DNA of 64,000 bases, taken from the NCBI GenBank assembly GCA_910574285.1, contig CAJTAL010000020.1, positions 1 through 64,000 of the forward strand, given 5' to 3'. A program made the translations under genes and the position numbers. The notes below the pieces were generated by a model, which did not search any database, was not told the DNA's origin, and was given only the letters and a program-made list of their open reading frames with translations. The first letter of the stretch is position 1; each line of letters starts with the position of its first letter. The DNA is from Lachnospiraceae bacterium (GTDB lineage Bacteria; Bacillota; Clostridia; Lachnospirales; Lachnospiraceae). Positions 45,863-56,940 of the stretch are shown piece by piece.

Positions 45863-47269
45863 ATGAAAAAGAAAATCGTAAGCATTCTGCTTTGCACTGC
45901 AATGGTAGCGACGATGGCAGTTGGATGTGGGGGCTCCGGGGACTCCGGAAGTGATTCCGGCTCAGATGCGAAGACAGAAGATGACGCCGACAGCGGCGAG
46001 GACGATGGAGCTTCGGACGATGGTAGTACTGTTGGTAAGAATACTTTCGTGGACGGCGGAACAGAGATGGCTCTTTGGACATTCCAGGAACTGCATGTAG
46101 GTTTCTATACCGAGCTGGCAGATAAGTGGAATGAAGCGAATCCTGATAAGGCGATCAACCTTACCGTTACAACAGGTGAATCTCGTACCATGCAGAGTAA
46201 GATGCTTATGGCATGCCAGTCTAACGGCGAGGGCGCTCCGGATATCTGTGATATTGAGATCGGTAACTATGCGTCATTCGTAGCAGGCGATTATCTGCTT
46301 CCGCTTAACGACGTGGTTGAGCCATATAAAGACGATATCGTTATGAGCCGTGTAGAGATGTATGGCGACGGCGATAACTGGTATGGAATTGACTTCCATC
46401 TGGGAGCATCCGTTACATATTATAACATGGATATTATGGACGAAGCAGGAGTTGATCCGGCAGGCATCGTGACATGAGATGATTATGTAAAAGCAGGAAA
46501 GACTGTTCTTGAAAAGACCGGCAAACCAATGTGCGCGGTTGAGACAAGCGATTATTTCCTTCCGCAGCTGATGATGCTGGAAAAAGACGCACAGTATGTT
46601 GACGAAGACGGTAATCCGGATATTGATACCAAAGAGCACGCAGAAGTTATTGAGTATATCAGAGAGATGCTTGAACTTGGTATCTGTGAGATCGCACCTG
46701 GCGGCGGCGTACACACTGAAGAGTGGTACGGACATCTGAATAGCGGCGGAGTTGCTTCTCTGTCCATGCCGTTATGGTACATGGGACGTTTCACAGATTA
46801 CTGCCCGGACTTAAAGGGTAAGATGGCAATCTACGAAGTTCCTGTATGGAATGAAGGCGATACCCGTGAAGTGCTTCAGGGCGGAACCGGTACATCTGTT
46901 CTTAAGTATTCTGAAAATGCAGATTTGGCAAAAGAGTTCCTTGCATTTGCTAAACTTTCAGAAGATGGAAATAAGTATGAGTGGAATATTCTTGGATTTG
47001 ACCCGATCAGAACATCTCTTTGGGAAGATCCTGAGATTACAGAAAATAAAGAGAACAAGTTCCTTTCCTACTTTACAACGAATCCGTTCGATATCCTGAA
47101 AAAGAACGGTACAGATCTTACAGCGCCGAATATTTCCGGTGGTTATGCAGCTACGGCGGCGGTATTGTTCTCAACAACATATGCGAATGCATTTGAGTTA
47201 GATACAGAGACTCCGGCAGAGGATCTTCTGGAGATGGAACAGGCTTCAATTGTATACGATAACGAATAA
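45863..47269 (+). pseudogene. sugar ABC transporter binding lipoprotein with in-frame TGA
   Basis: A family 1 extracellular solute-binding protein of 468 codons. The lipoprotein signal ends in AVGCGG with the lipidated Cys at about residue 22, followed by an acidic Gly/Ser linker. Codon 205 is TGA (46475-46477) in GIVT-stop-DDYVKAGK, where relatives have Trp (T-W-D-D), a single G-to-A change from TGG. The same frame continues cleanly to 47269 (GGTGTSVLKYSENADLAKEF, ISGGYAATAAVLFSTTYANA). There is no internal ribosome site at 46529. As read it is a truncated, non-functional protein; a sequencing error is possible. Confidence 0.85.
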
Positions 47270-47307
47270 GTATTAAGAAGTAAGTAATAAAACTGCAGGT
47301 AATGGGA

Positions 47308-47338
47308 GGGCGTATTTAATATTTATTTAAATACGCCC
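47308..47338 (+). terminator. intergenic hairpin between binding protein and permease genes
   Basis: GGGCGTATTTAA (47308-47319) pairs perfectly with TTAAATACGCCC (47327-47338), seven-base loop, followed by TTTGTGTT. This is a usual place for a partial terminator or an mRNA-stabilising stem that keeps binding protein made in excess over permeases. Confidence 0.75.
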
Positions 47339-47383
47339 TTTGTGTTAAAAAAACATTGATAGGAATGGTATGGAGGAGAAGAG

Positions 47384-48136
47384 ATGGAGAAAAAGAGTGT
47401 ATTTAAAAGATTTTTATATTCTCAGAAAGTTGCTCCTTATGTATTTGTACTCCCGTTTATTCTCACCTTCCTCATCTTTTTTGCTTATCCGGTAGGAAGT
47501 ACTTTTGTGATGAGCTTTCAGAAGTTGGCGGCAGAGAATACAGCGTTTGTGGGGTTAAAGAATTATAAGACATTAATGAATCCGATATTCTATAAAGCGT
47601 TAAAGAACAGTGCGTTGTATATGGTGCTTTCATGTGCGATCATGATACCGATACCCATGGTTCTGGCGGCGATGCTGAACAATAAGAATATGGTATGCAA
47701 GGGATTCTTCCGAAGCGCAATGTTTGTTCCGGCGCTGACGTCAGTCGTTGTTGCCGGCGTCGTTTTCCGTATGATGTTCGGTGAATTGGAAGGTTCTTTT
47801 GCCAACCAGGTTCTTTCTTTGGAAAAGATCCGATTATCTGGCTGCGTAAGCCGGTTACAGTATGGATTGTATTCTTACTGCTGTGTATGTGGAGATGGAC
47901 GGGGGTTAATATGATGTACTATCTGTCCGGTCTTCAGCAGATACCCGGCGATATTTAACGGAAGTACGAACCCGAACAATGTCGGTACAACAGTTGTTGT
48001 ATATCTTTACCGTATGGGTCTGGAGCAGAATAACTATGGATTGGCAAGTGCGATTGGTGTAATCCTGTTGATTATCGTTATGATTATCAATTTGATTCAA
48101 TTGACCATCAACGGAACGTTCAAGAAAGGGGAGTAA
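47384..48136 (+). pseudogene. sugar ABC transporter permease (MalF/AraP-like), frameshifted and deleted
   Basis: It starts as a normal permease (KVAPYVFVLPFILTFLIFFA, FRSAMFVPALTSVVVAGVVF). Near 47811-47820 the frame is lost: GSFANQVLS should continue GKDPIIWLRKPVTVWIV, which is in another frame from 47821. That second frame runs NMMYYLSGLQQIPGDI into TAA at 47956. After this the sequence jumps to FNGSTNPNNVGTTVVVYLYR, back in the first frame, to a stop at 48136. About 60-70 residues including the EAA loop are missing, apparently by deletion at a short TATTTA repeat. It cannot make a working permease. Confidence 0.85.
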
Positions 48137-48139
48137 GTT

Positions 48140-48982
48140 ATGGATATGAAGAAAAAATCAAAGGTTCAGTCCGTATTGCTTTTTGTATTTTATGCGATTG
48201 TTATAATCATAACATTGCTTCCATTGGCGTTGCTTGCGGTGTCGTCCCTGCGTCCGGGTTCTGAATTGATGCGTAATGGACTGAATTTCAATTTGGATTG
48301 GGCTGCGGCGAATCTGAATAACTACAAACTGTTATTCAGCGGACAGAATTCTTATTTTGTATGGTATAAGAACAGTTTGGTTATTACAGTAGTTCAACTG
48401 GTTTTGGCGTTGTTTTTAAGCGCTTGTGTCGGATATGCGTTTGCAATGTATGAATTCAGGTTTAAGAATTTTCTGTTTATGTGCGTACTGCTTGTTATGA
48501 TGGTTCCTGCAGAGATCATTCTGCTTCCATTGTATAAGCTGACTATCGGAATGGGATTGTCCGATTCTATCTGGGGAATTATCCTGCCGTATATGGTTGT
48601 TCCTATGCTGATCTTCTTCTTCCGGCAGTATTTGTCGGGTATACCGAAGGATTTTCTGGATGCGGCCAGAGTTGACGGATGTACGGAATATGGTATTTTC
48701 CTGAGAATAATGGTTCCTCTGATGAAACCGTCCTTCGCGGCGATGGGTATTTACCAGGGTATGCAGAGTTGGAATAATTTTCTGTGGCCTATGATCGTAG
48801 TTCGTTCTGCTGAAAAGGTAACTCTTCCGGTAGGTCTTCAGAGTTTGATGTCGCCTTATGGAAATAATTACGATATCTTGATAGCAGGAGCATGCTTTGC
48901 GATTATTCCGATCCTGATTCTGTTCGTATGTTTCCAGTCTTACTTTATCGAAGGTATGACGGCAGGCGGTGTTAAGGGATAG
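48140..48982 (+). CDS. sugar ABC transporter permease (MalG/AraQ-like)
   Basis: A 280-residue inner-membrane permease with six spans. The conserved cytoplasmic EAA loop is present: IPKDFLDAARVDGCTEYGIF. It follows the broken first permease by 3 bases and GGGGAG provides its ribosome site. With its partner and binding protein broken, it is unlikely to form a working importer here. It is of the CUT1 family that imports oligosaccharides, and an ATPase (usually the shared MsmK type) is not in the cluster. Confidence 0.9.
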   Translation: MDMKKKSKVQSVLLFVFYAIVIIITLLPLALLAVSSLRPGSELMRNGLNFNLDWAAANLNNYKLLFSGQNSYFVWYKNSLVITVVQLVLALFLSACVGYAFAMYEFRFKNFLFMCVLLVMMVPAEIILLPLYKLTIGMGLSDSIWGIILPYMVVPMLIFFFRQYLSGIPKDFLDAARVDGCTEYGIFLRIMVPLMKPSFAAMGIYQGMQSWNNFLWPMIVVRSAEKVTLPVGLQSLMSPYGNNYDILIAGACFAIIPILILFVCFQSYFIEGMTAGGVKG

Positions 48983-49036
48983 GATGCTGAGTAAGTTTTT
49001 CAACGTGAATTGATGTAAATATGGAGGCGGTTAGAA

Positions 49037-49672
49037 ATGCGCAGTGAAAAGATACTGAATGGATTATCGAAGTTAGGGGATATGTTTATATTAAATTTCA
49101 TATATGTACTAAGCTGTATACCCATCATTACGATCGGGGCTTCGACGACCGCACTGTATTATACGACGCTTAAGATGGCGGAAAATAACGAATCTTATGT
49201 CTGGCGTGATTATTGGAAGGCTTTTAAGTCGAATCTTAAGCAGGCGACGGTAATATGGCTGATCGTCTTTGCCGGCTGGGCGGTTGTAGCGCTGGATTTC
49301 CTGATAGCGGGAGGTCTTAGTATGCAGCTTGGAACTGTAGTGGCAATCGGGGTAGTGGTCGTAGCGGTCTTCCTGGGGATCCTCGGACTGTATGTGTTTC
49401 CGCTGCTTGCAAGATTCGATAATACAGTGGTAAGGACGATGAAGAATGCAGTGATGATAGCAATCCGGCATCTGCCTTCCACGATTCTGATTGCGCTGAT
49501 CCATGCGGCGCCGCTTCTGGTGGCGTTCGTATCGATCGAGGCATTCTTGAAAGGTTTTATAGTGATTATGTTGTTTGCAGCGTCTCCGCTTGCTTATCTG
49601 GAGTCGAAATTGTTCGTGAAGGTATTCCGTTGTTATTATCCGAAGACGGAATGCGTTGAAGCTGCAAGCTGA
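49037..49672 (+). CDS. DUF624 (YesL-like) membrane protein
   Basis: A 211-residue protein with about five hydrophobic segments and the DUF624 N-terminus (LSKLGDMFILNFIYVLSCIP, then ITIGASTTALYYTTLKMAE). Such proteins are regularly encoded with CUT1 sugar transporters and glycosidases in Firmicutes; their function is unknown, perhaps assisting the transporter. GGAGGCGG precedes ATG 49037. It is intact and lies between the permease and the arabinofuranosidase. Confidence 0.88.
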   Translation: MRSEKILNGLSKLGDMFILNFIYVLSCIPIITIGASTTALYYTTLKMAENNESYVWRDYWKAFKSNLKQATVIWLIVFAGWAVVALDFLIAGGLSMQLGTVVAIGVVVVAVFLGILGLYVFPLLARFDNTVVRTMKNAVMIAIRHLPSTILIALIHAAPLLVAFVSIEAFLKGFIVIMLFAASPLAYLESKLFVKVFRCYYPKTECVEAAS

Positions 49673-49675
49673 TAA

Positions 49676-51214
<1,539 letters not shown>

Positions 51215-51261
51215 TGAGAGTGAATATATTTAAGAACGAATAGAAAAAGGAGACTTGAGAT

Positions 51262-52131
51262 ATGTTACTGAACATGAAGGAGATTCTAAAAGCAGCGAAT
51301 GAACATAATTTTGCCGTACCGGCATTTAATATCGGTACGGGACAGATCTTAAACGGTGTCATGGATACCTGTGAAGAACTGAATGCGCCTGTGATTTTGG
51401 CGATCCATCCGAATGAGCTGGCATTCCAGGGCGAGAGTTTTATCAAGATGTGTATCGACAGGGCGAATAAATCCAAACTCCCGGTTTGTATCCATCTTGA
51501 CCATAGTGACTGGGATCCCATCGTGAAAGCAATTCGCGCAGGATTCACTTCTGTTATGATTGACGCATCTTCACTTCCTTTTGAAGAGAATGTAGCGATT
51601 ACGAAGAAGGTATGTGAACTGGCGCATCCGTTGGGAGTGTCTGTGGAAGGTGAACTTGGGACGATCGGGACTACGGACGGTGATACGGAAGGCGGTACAG
51701 ATTCTATCATCTATACGAATCCGGATGACGCGGTACGTTTCGTAGAAGAGACAGGATGCGACGCGCTGGCGATTGCCATCGGTACGGCGCACGGGATCTA
51801 TCCGGCAGGGATGAAACCAGAACTCCGTCAGGATCTGCTCTCTGAGATCAAGAGCAGGGTGTCGGTTCCGTTGGTTCTGCACGGAGGTTCCGGGAATGCG
51901 GATTCCGAGATCGCGGAAGCCGTGAAGAGAGGTATTAATAAGATCAATATCTCGTCAGATATTAAGGACGCCCTCTATCAGAGGCTTCGTATTACACTTA
52001 AGGATCCTAAGATCAGAGAACCCTTTGAATTATATCCGGACAGTGTGAAGGCGATGAATGAAGTAGTTGCGGAGAAGATCAGGCTCTTCCAGGATGACGA
52101 TAAGGCGAAATATTATACATTATTAGTTTAA
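51262..52131 (+). CDS. class II ketose-bisphosphate aldolase
   Basis: A 289-residue zinc aldolase (fructose- or tagatose-bisphosphate type) that splits ketose-1,6-bisphosphates. Motifs: VCIHLDHSDWDP with a zinc His and the catalytic Asp, VEGELGTIGTTDGDTE, AIGTAHGIYP and VLHGGSGN. GatY/KbaY-like proteins of this size often serve catabolic operons. AAAAAGGAG precedes ATG 51262. It is followed by an ADP-dependent sugar kinase that could supply its substrate. Confidence 0.88.
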   Translation: MLLNMKEILKAANEHNFAVPAFNIGTGQILNGVMDTCEELNAPVILAIHPNELAFQGESFIKMCIDRANKSKLPVCIHLDHSDWDPIVKAIRAGFTSVMIDASSLPFEENVAITKKVCELAHPLGVSVEGELGTIGTTDGDTEGGTDSIIYTNPDDAVRFVEETGCDALAIAIGTAHGIYPAGMKPELRQDLLSEIKSRVSVPLVLHGGSGNADSEIAEAVKRGINKINISSDIKDALYQRLRITLKDPKIREPFELYPDSVKAMNEVVAEKIRLFQDDDKAKYYTLLV

Positions 52132-52235
52132 GGCAGTTTCCCGGCAGATGTCTCGATAACGGCGTCTTGCCGGGATATATTTTGCCGTGAAGCGGCGTAT
52201 GAACGTTTAAAGAAGATTCCAGGAGGAGAAAATCT

Positions 52236-53549
52236 ATGTATACAGACCGGTATCAGGAATATCTTCAATTGGTTCCGGATAAGATCCGGAGATGTGAAGA
52301 GACTGGCAGACGTGCGGTACTGGCGTATGCCAGTAACCTTGACGTCCTTGTCAGATGGAATTGTGAGAGCTTCAACAGGTTTCTTGCGGAATATCTGAAG
52401 GAAGAACCTTCTTTTCAAGAAGGAGATGAGATCGCAAGTGAAGAAGATTTGGCGCGTATATTGAGTTATTTTGTGATTCATGGATTGGGCGGCGAGGTGG
52501 ATATCACTTCACGTAAAGTAATCGATGTTTTGACGGAATATTTTGATGTGGAGTATGGGCTGGGGGGAACCTGCGCCCAGGGAGCGGCCGCATTGGGCAG
52601 TATGGGAATTCCTGTATTGGTGCACATTACGGACTGTTCTAAGGATGTGATCCGGCAGATGTCCGGCATACGGATTGAGGCCGTAAAGCATGGCAGGGCA
52701 GTGCCGGTGGAGACTTGCGTCTCAGGAGAAGAAGCGCTGTGCCACTTTATCGTACAGTTTACGAAGGATGATGTGATCAGAGTATTCGGGAAGGAATACA
52801 AGGTCAGGCTATCAAATCGTCTGATTATGGGATACGATACGGTTCATAAGGTATTGCCGGTGGAAGAAGAATTTCTTGCATATTGCGAGAAGAATGCAAA
52901 GGACATCTGTTCTTATGATATCTCGGGTTTTAACGCGGTCACAGACCGTAAGATTATGCAGGAGAGATTAGAAAGACTGGCGGTACATTATAGGTCTGTC
53001 AAAGAAAAAAACCCGGACTGCCGGATTTATTTTGAGAGCGCGCACTTTATTAATAATGAGATACGCGAGTATACTTATCAGACATTGGCAGAAGTGATCG
53101 ATATCATGGGAATGAATGAAGAAGAACTTGTAGATCTGACCAGAACCCGGGGATACGCGGTGGACAAGGACAGCCTGGATTCGATCCTTAAGGGGCTTGA
53201 AGAATTAATAAAGGTATATCCGGTACACGGCTTTGTCGTCCACAGTAAGGATTACGCGCTTTACTTCGGGAAGGATATGCCGGGAACGGATATAGAGCAG
53301 GGGCTTACCCTCGGTAATCTGGTATCGGGGACGAGGGCAAGGACAGGCAGATACGGAAGCGTGTCGGATTGCAGGGAGACACTGAAGCTTGAATTAAGCG
53401 GGACAGGTCTTGCATTTGCAAAGGAGCTGGAAGGTTATCATTTGCCATATAAGGTGGTGCTGGTTCCGTCAAGATATATGGAAAAACCGGCGACAACCAT
53501 CGGATTAGGAGATTCTTTTGTCGCCGGAATGCAGATATGCTTTCTGTAA
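52236..53549 (+). CDS. ADP-dependent phosphofructokinase/glucokinase family kinase
   Basis: A 437-residue ribokinase-fold kinase of the ADP-specific PFK/GK family, best known from archaea. Features are NLDVLVRW near the N-terminus (substrate-binding Asn-x-Asp), GLGGTCAQGAAALGSMGIPV, YFESAHFINNE and the C-terminal catalytic GLGDSFVAG with the general-base Asp. CAGGAGGAG precedes ATG 52236. Next to a class II aldolase, it may phosphorylate a ketose phosphate for cleavage. Sugar and nucleotide specificity cannot be told from sequence alone. Confidence 0.8.
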   Translation: MYTDRYQEYLQLVPDKIRRCEETGRRAVLAYASNLDVLVRWNCESFNRFLAEYLKEEPSFQEGDEIASEEDLARILSYFVIHGLGGEVDITSRKVIDVLTEYFDVEYGLGGTCAQGAAALGSMGIPVLVHITDCSKDVIRQMSGIRIEAVKHGRAVPVETCVSGEEALCHFIVQFTKDDVIRVFGKEYKVRLSNRLIMGYDTVHKVLPVEEEFLAYCEKNAKDICSYDISGFNAVTDRKIMQERLERLAVHYRSVKEKNPDCRIYFESAHFINNEIREYTYQTLAEVIDIMGMNEEELVDLTRTRGYAVDKDSLDSILKGLEELIKVYPVHGFVVHSKDYALYFGKDMPGTDIEQGLTLGNLVSGTRARTGRYGSVSDCRETLKLELSGTGLAFAKELEGYHLPYKVVLVPSRYMEKPATTIGLGDSFVAGMQICFL

Positions 53550-53588
53550 AAGAGACTATGATAATTGAGAGAAGGAGTGGAAAATATT

Positions 53589-54773
53589 ATGCATAATTTT
53601 GAGTACTATACGCCTACCAGAGTTGTATTTGGGAAGGGGGCGGAGAATGAAACCGGAAGACTGGTGAAAGAGCAGAATTGTAAGAAAGTCCTGCTGCATT
53701 ACGGCGGAAACAGCGCAAAGAAATCCGGATTACTGGACCGGGTCTGCAGATCGCTGGAAGAAGAGGGAATTGACTATGTATCCCTTGGCGGCGTCGTACC
53801 GAATCCGCATCTGTCATTGGTAAGAGAAGGAATCGAGATTTGCAAGAAGGAGGGGGTTGACTTTATTCTTGCAGTCGGCGGCGGGAGTGTTATTGATTCG
53901 TCCAAGGCGATCGGTTACGGCGCCGCCGATGAAGGGGATGTATGGGATTTCTATAATGGTAAGCGAACCCCTCAGGCATGTCTTCCCATCGGGACCATTC
54001 TTACCATCGCTGCCGCCGGAAGTGAGATGAGTAATTCTTCTGTGATTACGAATGAGGAGGGTTGGCTGAAACGGGGGTACAACAATGACAAATGCCGCTG
54101 TAAATTCGCTGTCATGAATCCGGAACTTACTTATACGCTGCCGGATTATCAGACTCAGTGCGGCTGCGTGGATATCCTGATGCATACGATGGAACGTTAT
54201 CTGAACCATGGCGAGAATATGGAGATGACAGACGGCATCAGTGAGGCGCTTATGCGTACGGTGATTAAGAATGCCAGAATTCTGAAGGAGGATCCAGAGA
54301 ATTATGAAGCACGCGCGGAAGTGATGTGGGCAGGAAGTCTGTCTCATAACGGTCTGACCGGGTGCGGGACGGACGGCGGAGACTGGGCGTCCCATCAGCT
54401 TGAGCATGAATTAGGCGGTATGTTTGACGTTGCCCATGGTGCAGGTCTTGCGGCCGTATGGGGGAGTTGGGCGCGATATGTATACAAGGACAGCATTGAC
54501 CGATTTGTGAAATTCGCCGTGAATGTAATGCAGGTTCCGCGTACGGATGATAGAGAGCAGACGGCGCTTGCGGGGATTGAAGCGATGGAGAAGTTCTATT
54601 GTTCTGTGGATATGCCGACATCTGTTAAGGAACTCGGCATAGAAGTTACGGATGAACAGATCGAAGAACTTGCCGAGAAATGTACCTTCTTCGGGAGACG
54701 TACGATCGGAGTGGTAAAGGCTCTTGGAAAAGAAGACATTATGAAGATCTATGCGGCGGCCCGCGGGAGATAG
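53589..54773 (+). CDS. iron-containing alcohol dehydrogenase (butanol dehydrogenase-like)
   Basis: A 394-residue group III dehydrogenase reducing aldehydes with NAD(P)H. The N-terminus HNFEYYTPTRVVFGKGAENE and the nucleotide-binding AVGGGSVIDSSKAIGYGA are those of YqhD/Bdh-type enzymes; metal ligands lie in DILMHTMERY and the ELGGMFDVAHGAGLA region. GAAGGAGTGG upstream fixes ATG 53589 rather than the longer frame from 53565. It closes the sugar cluster and may deal with aldehydes from the aldolase reaction. Confidence 0.88.
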   Translation: MHNFEYYTPTRVVFGKGAENETGRLVKEQNCKKVLLHYGGNSAKKSGLLDRVCRSLEEEGIDYVSLGGVVPNPHLSLVREGIEICKKEGVDFILAVGGGSVIDSSKAIGYGAADEGDVWDFYNGKRTPQACLPIGTILTIAAAGSEMSNSSVITNEEGWLKRGYNNDKCRCKFAVMNPELTYTLPDYQTQCGCVDILMHTMERYLNHGENMEMTDGISEALMRTVIKNARILKEDPENYEARAEVMWAGSLSHNGLTGCGTDGGDWASHQLEHELGGMFDVAHGAGLAAVWGSWARYVYKDSIDRFVKFAVNVMQVPRTDDREQTALAGIEAMEKFYCSVDMPTSVKELGIEVTDEQIEELAEKCTFFGRRTIGVVKALGKEDIMKIYAAARGR

Positions 54774-54848
54774 CAGAATTTCAGGGTTCCCGGCAGGTGA
54801 AAAGTATGGTATAACAGAAGAGACAAAAATGAAAGGTGGAGATACAGT

Positions 54849-55394
54849 ATGAGTGATGAAGTAAGGCGTGTCGGGAGAGAACTGGTTTATCAGGGGACTA
54901 TTCTGGAGGTATACAAGGATCATATGGAATTTTCCAATGGAAATACGGCGGAATGGGATTTTATCCATCATGACGGAGCGGCTGCCGTCGTGCCGGTTAT
55001 GGATGACGGCAGAATTCTGATGGTCAGCCAGTACCGTAATGCATTGGAGCGAGAGACACTGGAGATTCCGGCGGGCAAATTAGACAAACCGGACGAACCA
55101 GGAATAGACTGTGCCCGCAGAGAATTAGAGGAAGAGACAGGATATCGGTCGGATAATCTGGAGTGGCTGCTTTCGCTGCGTACGACGGTTGCTTACTGTA
55201 ACGAGCGGATAGAGATCTTTATCGCAAGAGATCTGATTTCCTCTCATCAGCATCTGGATGAAGATGAGTTTGTAGATGTGAAACCATATTCTCTTAAGGA
55301 GCTGAAAGAGATGATCTTCTCGGGAAAGATTGAAGATTCTAAGACGATCGCTGCAATCCTTGCTTACGAATCCCGATACGTTCAGGCAAAATAA
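54849..55394 (+). CDS. NUDIX hydrolase, ADP-ribose pyrophosphatase-like
   Basis: A 181-residue hydrolase of nucleoside-diphosphate-linked substrates. The NUDIX box runs from the Gly in EIPAGKLDKPDEPGIDCARR to ELEEETGY, with the expected R-E-x-x-E-E. Size and C-terminal layout match ADP-ribose pyrophosphatases (NudF-like). AAAGGTGG precedes ATG 54849. It precedes the SpoIIM-like gene, a common clostridial pairing. Confidence 0.88.
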   Translation: MSDEVRRVGRELVYQGTILEVYKDHMEFSNGNTAEWDFIHHDGAAAVVPVMDDGRILMVSQYRNALERETLEIPAGKLDKPDEPGIDCARRELEEETGYRSDNLEWLLSLRTTVAYCNERIEIFIARDLISSHQHLDEDEFVDVKPYSLKELKEMIFSGKIEDSKTIAAILAYESRYVQAK

Positions 55395-55468
55395 TTTTGA
55401 TCAGGAACAGAGAATAAAATAAACTGCCCGGCATATAATGAAGTATCTTGACAAAGGGAGGAATCATT

Positions 55469-56008
55469 GTGAAGATACAGGAGAACAAGAGATTTCTGGT
55501 TCTGTTTTGTATGCTGGGCTTTTTGATTGGAATTGTCTATGCCAATCTGATGTCCAAAGAGTATATCATGTCAATGGGGATTTTTAATGAATTCTTCTTA
55601 AACCAGTACAGTCAGGCAGAGATTAGCGTACAGGAGTATCTGTGGTATGTTGTGAGGATACGGGTTATGCCTGCGGTGCTGGCAGCGGCGCTTGGCTGTA
55701 CAAAACTTCGCAGAGGAGTGGCCGCGGGATTCCTGGTATGGACAGGCTTCTGCGGCGGAATGATCATGACTGCCGCAGTACTTAAGATGGGGATCAAAGG
55801 ACTCATCTTGTGCCTGATCGCGCTTGCGCCGCATTTTGTATTCTACATAGCAGGGTATCTGATACTTTTATGGTATCTTTTTACATATCCGGAATCGAGA
55901 TGGAATCTGTCCAAGACGGTCAGTATGGGATTATTTCTTGCCGTAGGAATCCTGTTGGAATGCTATGTCAATCCGATTATCATGGAACTGTTCCTTAAGA
56001 CGCTCTGA
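55469..56008 (+). CDS. spoIIM: stage II sporulation protein M-like membrane protein
   Basis: A 179-residue protein with about five membrane spans (FLVLFCMLGFLIGIVYANLM, then spans near 65, 85-105, 110-130 and 145-165). This is the SpoIIM/DUF95 layout; SpoIIM anchors SpoIID and SpoIIP at the engulfing membrane. It is somewhat shorter and more diverged than B. subtilis SpoIIM. GGGAGG precedes GTG 55469. An imperfect hairpin (CTCTCGGAATCT at 56013-56024 with AGATTCCGGGAG at 56044-56055) after it may end this gene and the convergent one. Confidence 0.75.
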   Translation: MKIQENKRFLVLFCMLGFLIGIVYANLMSKEYIMSMGIFNEFFLNQYSQAEISVQEYLWYVVRIRVMPAVLAAALGCTKLRRGVAAGFLVWTGFCGGMIMTAAVLKMGIKGLILCLIALAPHFVFYIAGYLILLWYLFTYPESRWNLSKTVSMGLFLAVGILLECYVNPIIMELFLKTL

Positions 56009-56060
56009 GACACTCTCGGAATCTCGCCGATACAGGTACAAAGAGATTCCGGGAGTAGAT

Positions 56061-56771
56061 TTAAGTATAGAATATCTTGAAAGCGGAGAACCGTGCGCAC
56101 ATAAGGCAATACTGCTCATATATAAACCGGTACAGCCCGGGAGTTTCTTTCAAAAGCCGGTCAGGATCGACAATATACTGCCAGAAACCTTCGGCAAAAA
56201 ATTCCAGCTCGTTGTCTATGCACTGTGAATGATAGGCGGTGATAAACGAACTTTTATCCGAATCATAGATTGCGGCAAATTCATCTGTAGTGGAAGGAAA
56301 ATCAAGATAATAATCCATCCAGTGCCCGACCTCATGGATAGGAGATTCATAAGCGGCGTCTTGCCTTGATTCGATCAGGATACGCAGTTCTTCATAATTT
56401 GTTGTCGCCATGACGTGATCGAATTCTCCCTTATAGTAAGTCTGGGCGATATCTTTATCCGTAACATAGACAGACCAGCCGTCTTGGACGAATGCGCTTT
56501 GAAGATTTTCCGGAAGAAGAGAAAGCTGTTGGTTTATGATATCTGCAAAAGTATCATCCACTTTACCGTCTTTCTTGCATTGGATGAGGAATACTGCGTT
56601 TGGATCTCCGTCTGATGTCTGATTGATATCCGGTGTTTCTTTTGCCGTTATCTTAGCGGCCGGCGCGGCAGAATCTGAGGATTCTTTTAGTTCTGGCATC
56701 TTATGACATCCGGTCATGAAGGAGACTACGGTCAGAATCAGTAACAATGCTAATGGTTTTTTGATACGCAT
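56061..56771 (-). CDS. lipoprotein with lethal-factor-like (ATLF) metallopeptidase motif
   Basis: A 236-residue protein. The lipobox is FMTGCHK with Cys22, then a short linker. The catalytic region has HEVGHWMDYYLDFP near residue 145 (HExxH zinc site) and ELEFFAEGFWQY near 205, whose Glu would be the third ligand. This HExxH plus ExxxxE-type pattern is that of anthrax-toxin-lethal-factor-like peptidases (M34/ATLF), including pro-Pro endopeptidases of clostridia. It would act at the outer face of the membrane. The target is unknown. It converges on the SpoIIM-like gene. Confidence 0.7.
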   Translation of the reverse strand: MRIKKPLALLLILTVVSFMTGCHKMPELKESSDSAAPAAKITAKETPDINQTSDGDPNAVFLIQCKKDGKVDDTFADIINQQLSLLPENLQSAFVQDGWSVYVTDKDIAQTYYKGEFDHVMATTNYEELRILIESRQDAAYESPIHEVGHWMDYYLDFPSTTDEFAAIYDSDKSSFITAYHSQCIDNELEFFAEGFWQYIVDPDRLLKETPGLYRFIYEQYCLMCARFSAFKIFYT

Positions 56772-56940
56772 CTTGGTAAAACACCCCTTATCTGCTTAAG
56801 TTTTTCCATACAGTTCTTACCGACTATTATTCTAAAGGATTTTATCGATTATGTCCAGATGTTGTTTCGTCATACAGGCTTGAATAGTTGCCGTTTTGAT
56901 GATACTATTGAGATTAGTATATGTTATGAGGTGAAGAGAG

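Noticed and set aside
46529-47269. Second half of the binding protein as a separate gene
   Set aside because: It is in the same frame as the first half, lacks a signal peptide and ribosome site, and the family alignment needs both parts.
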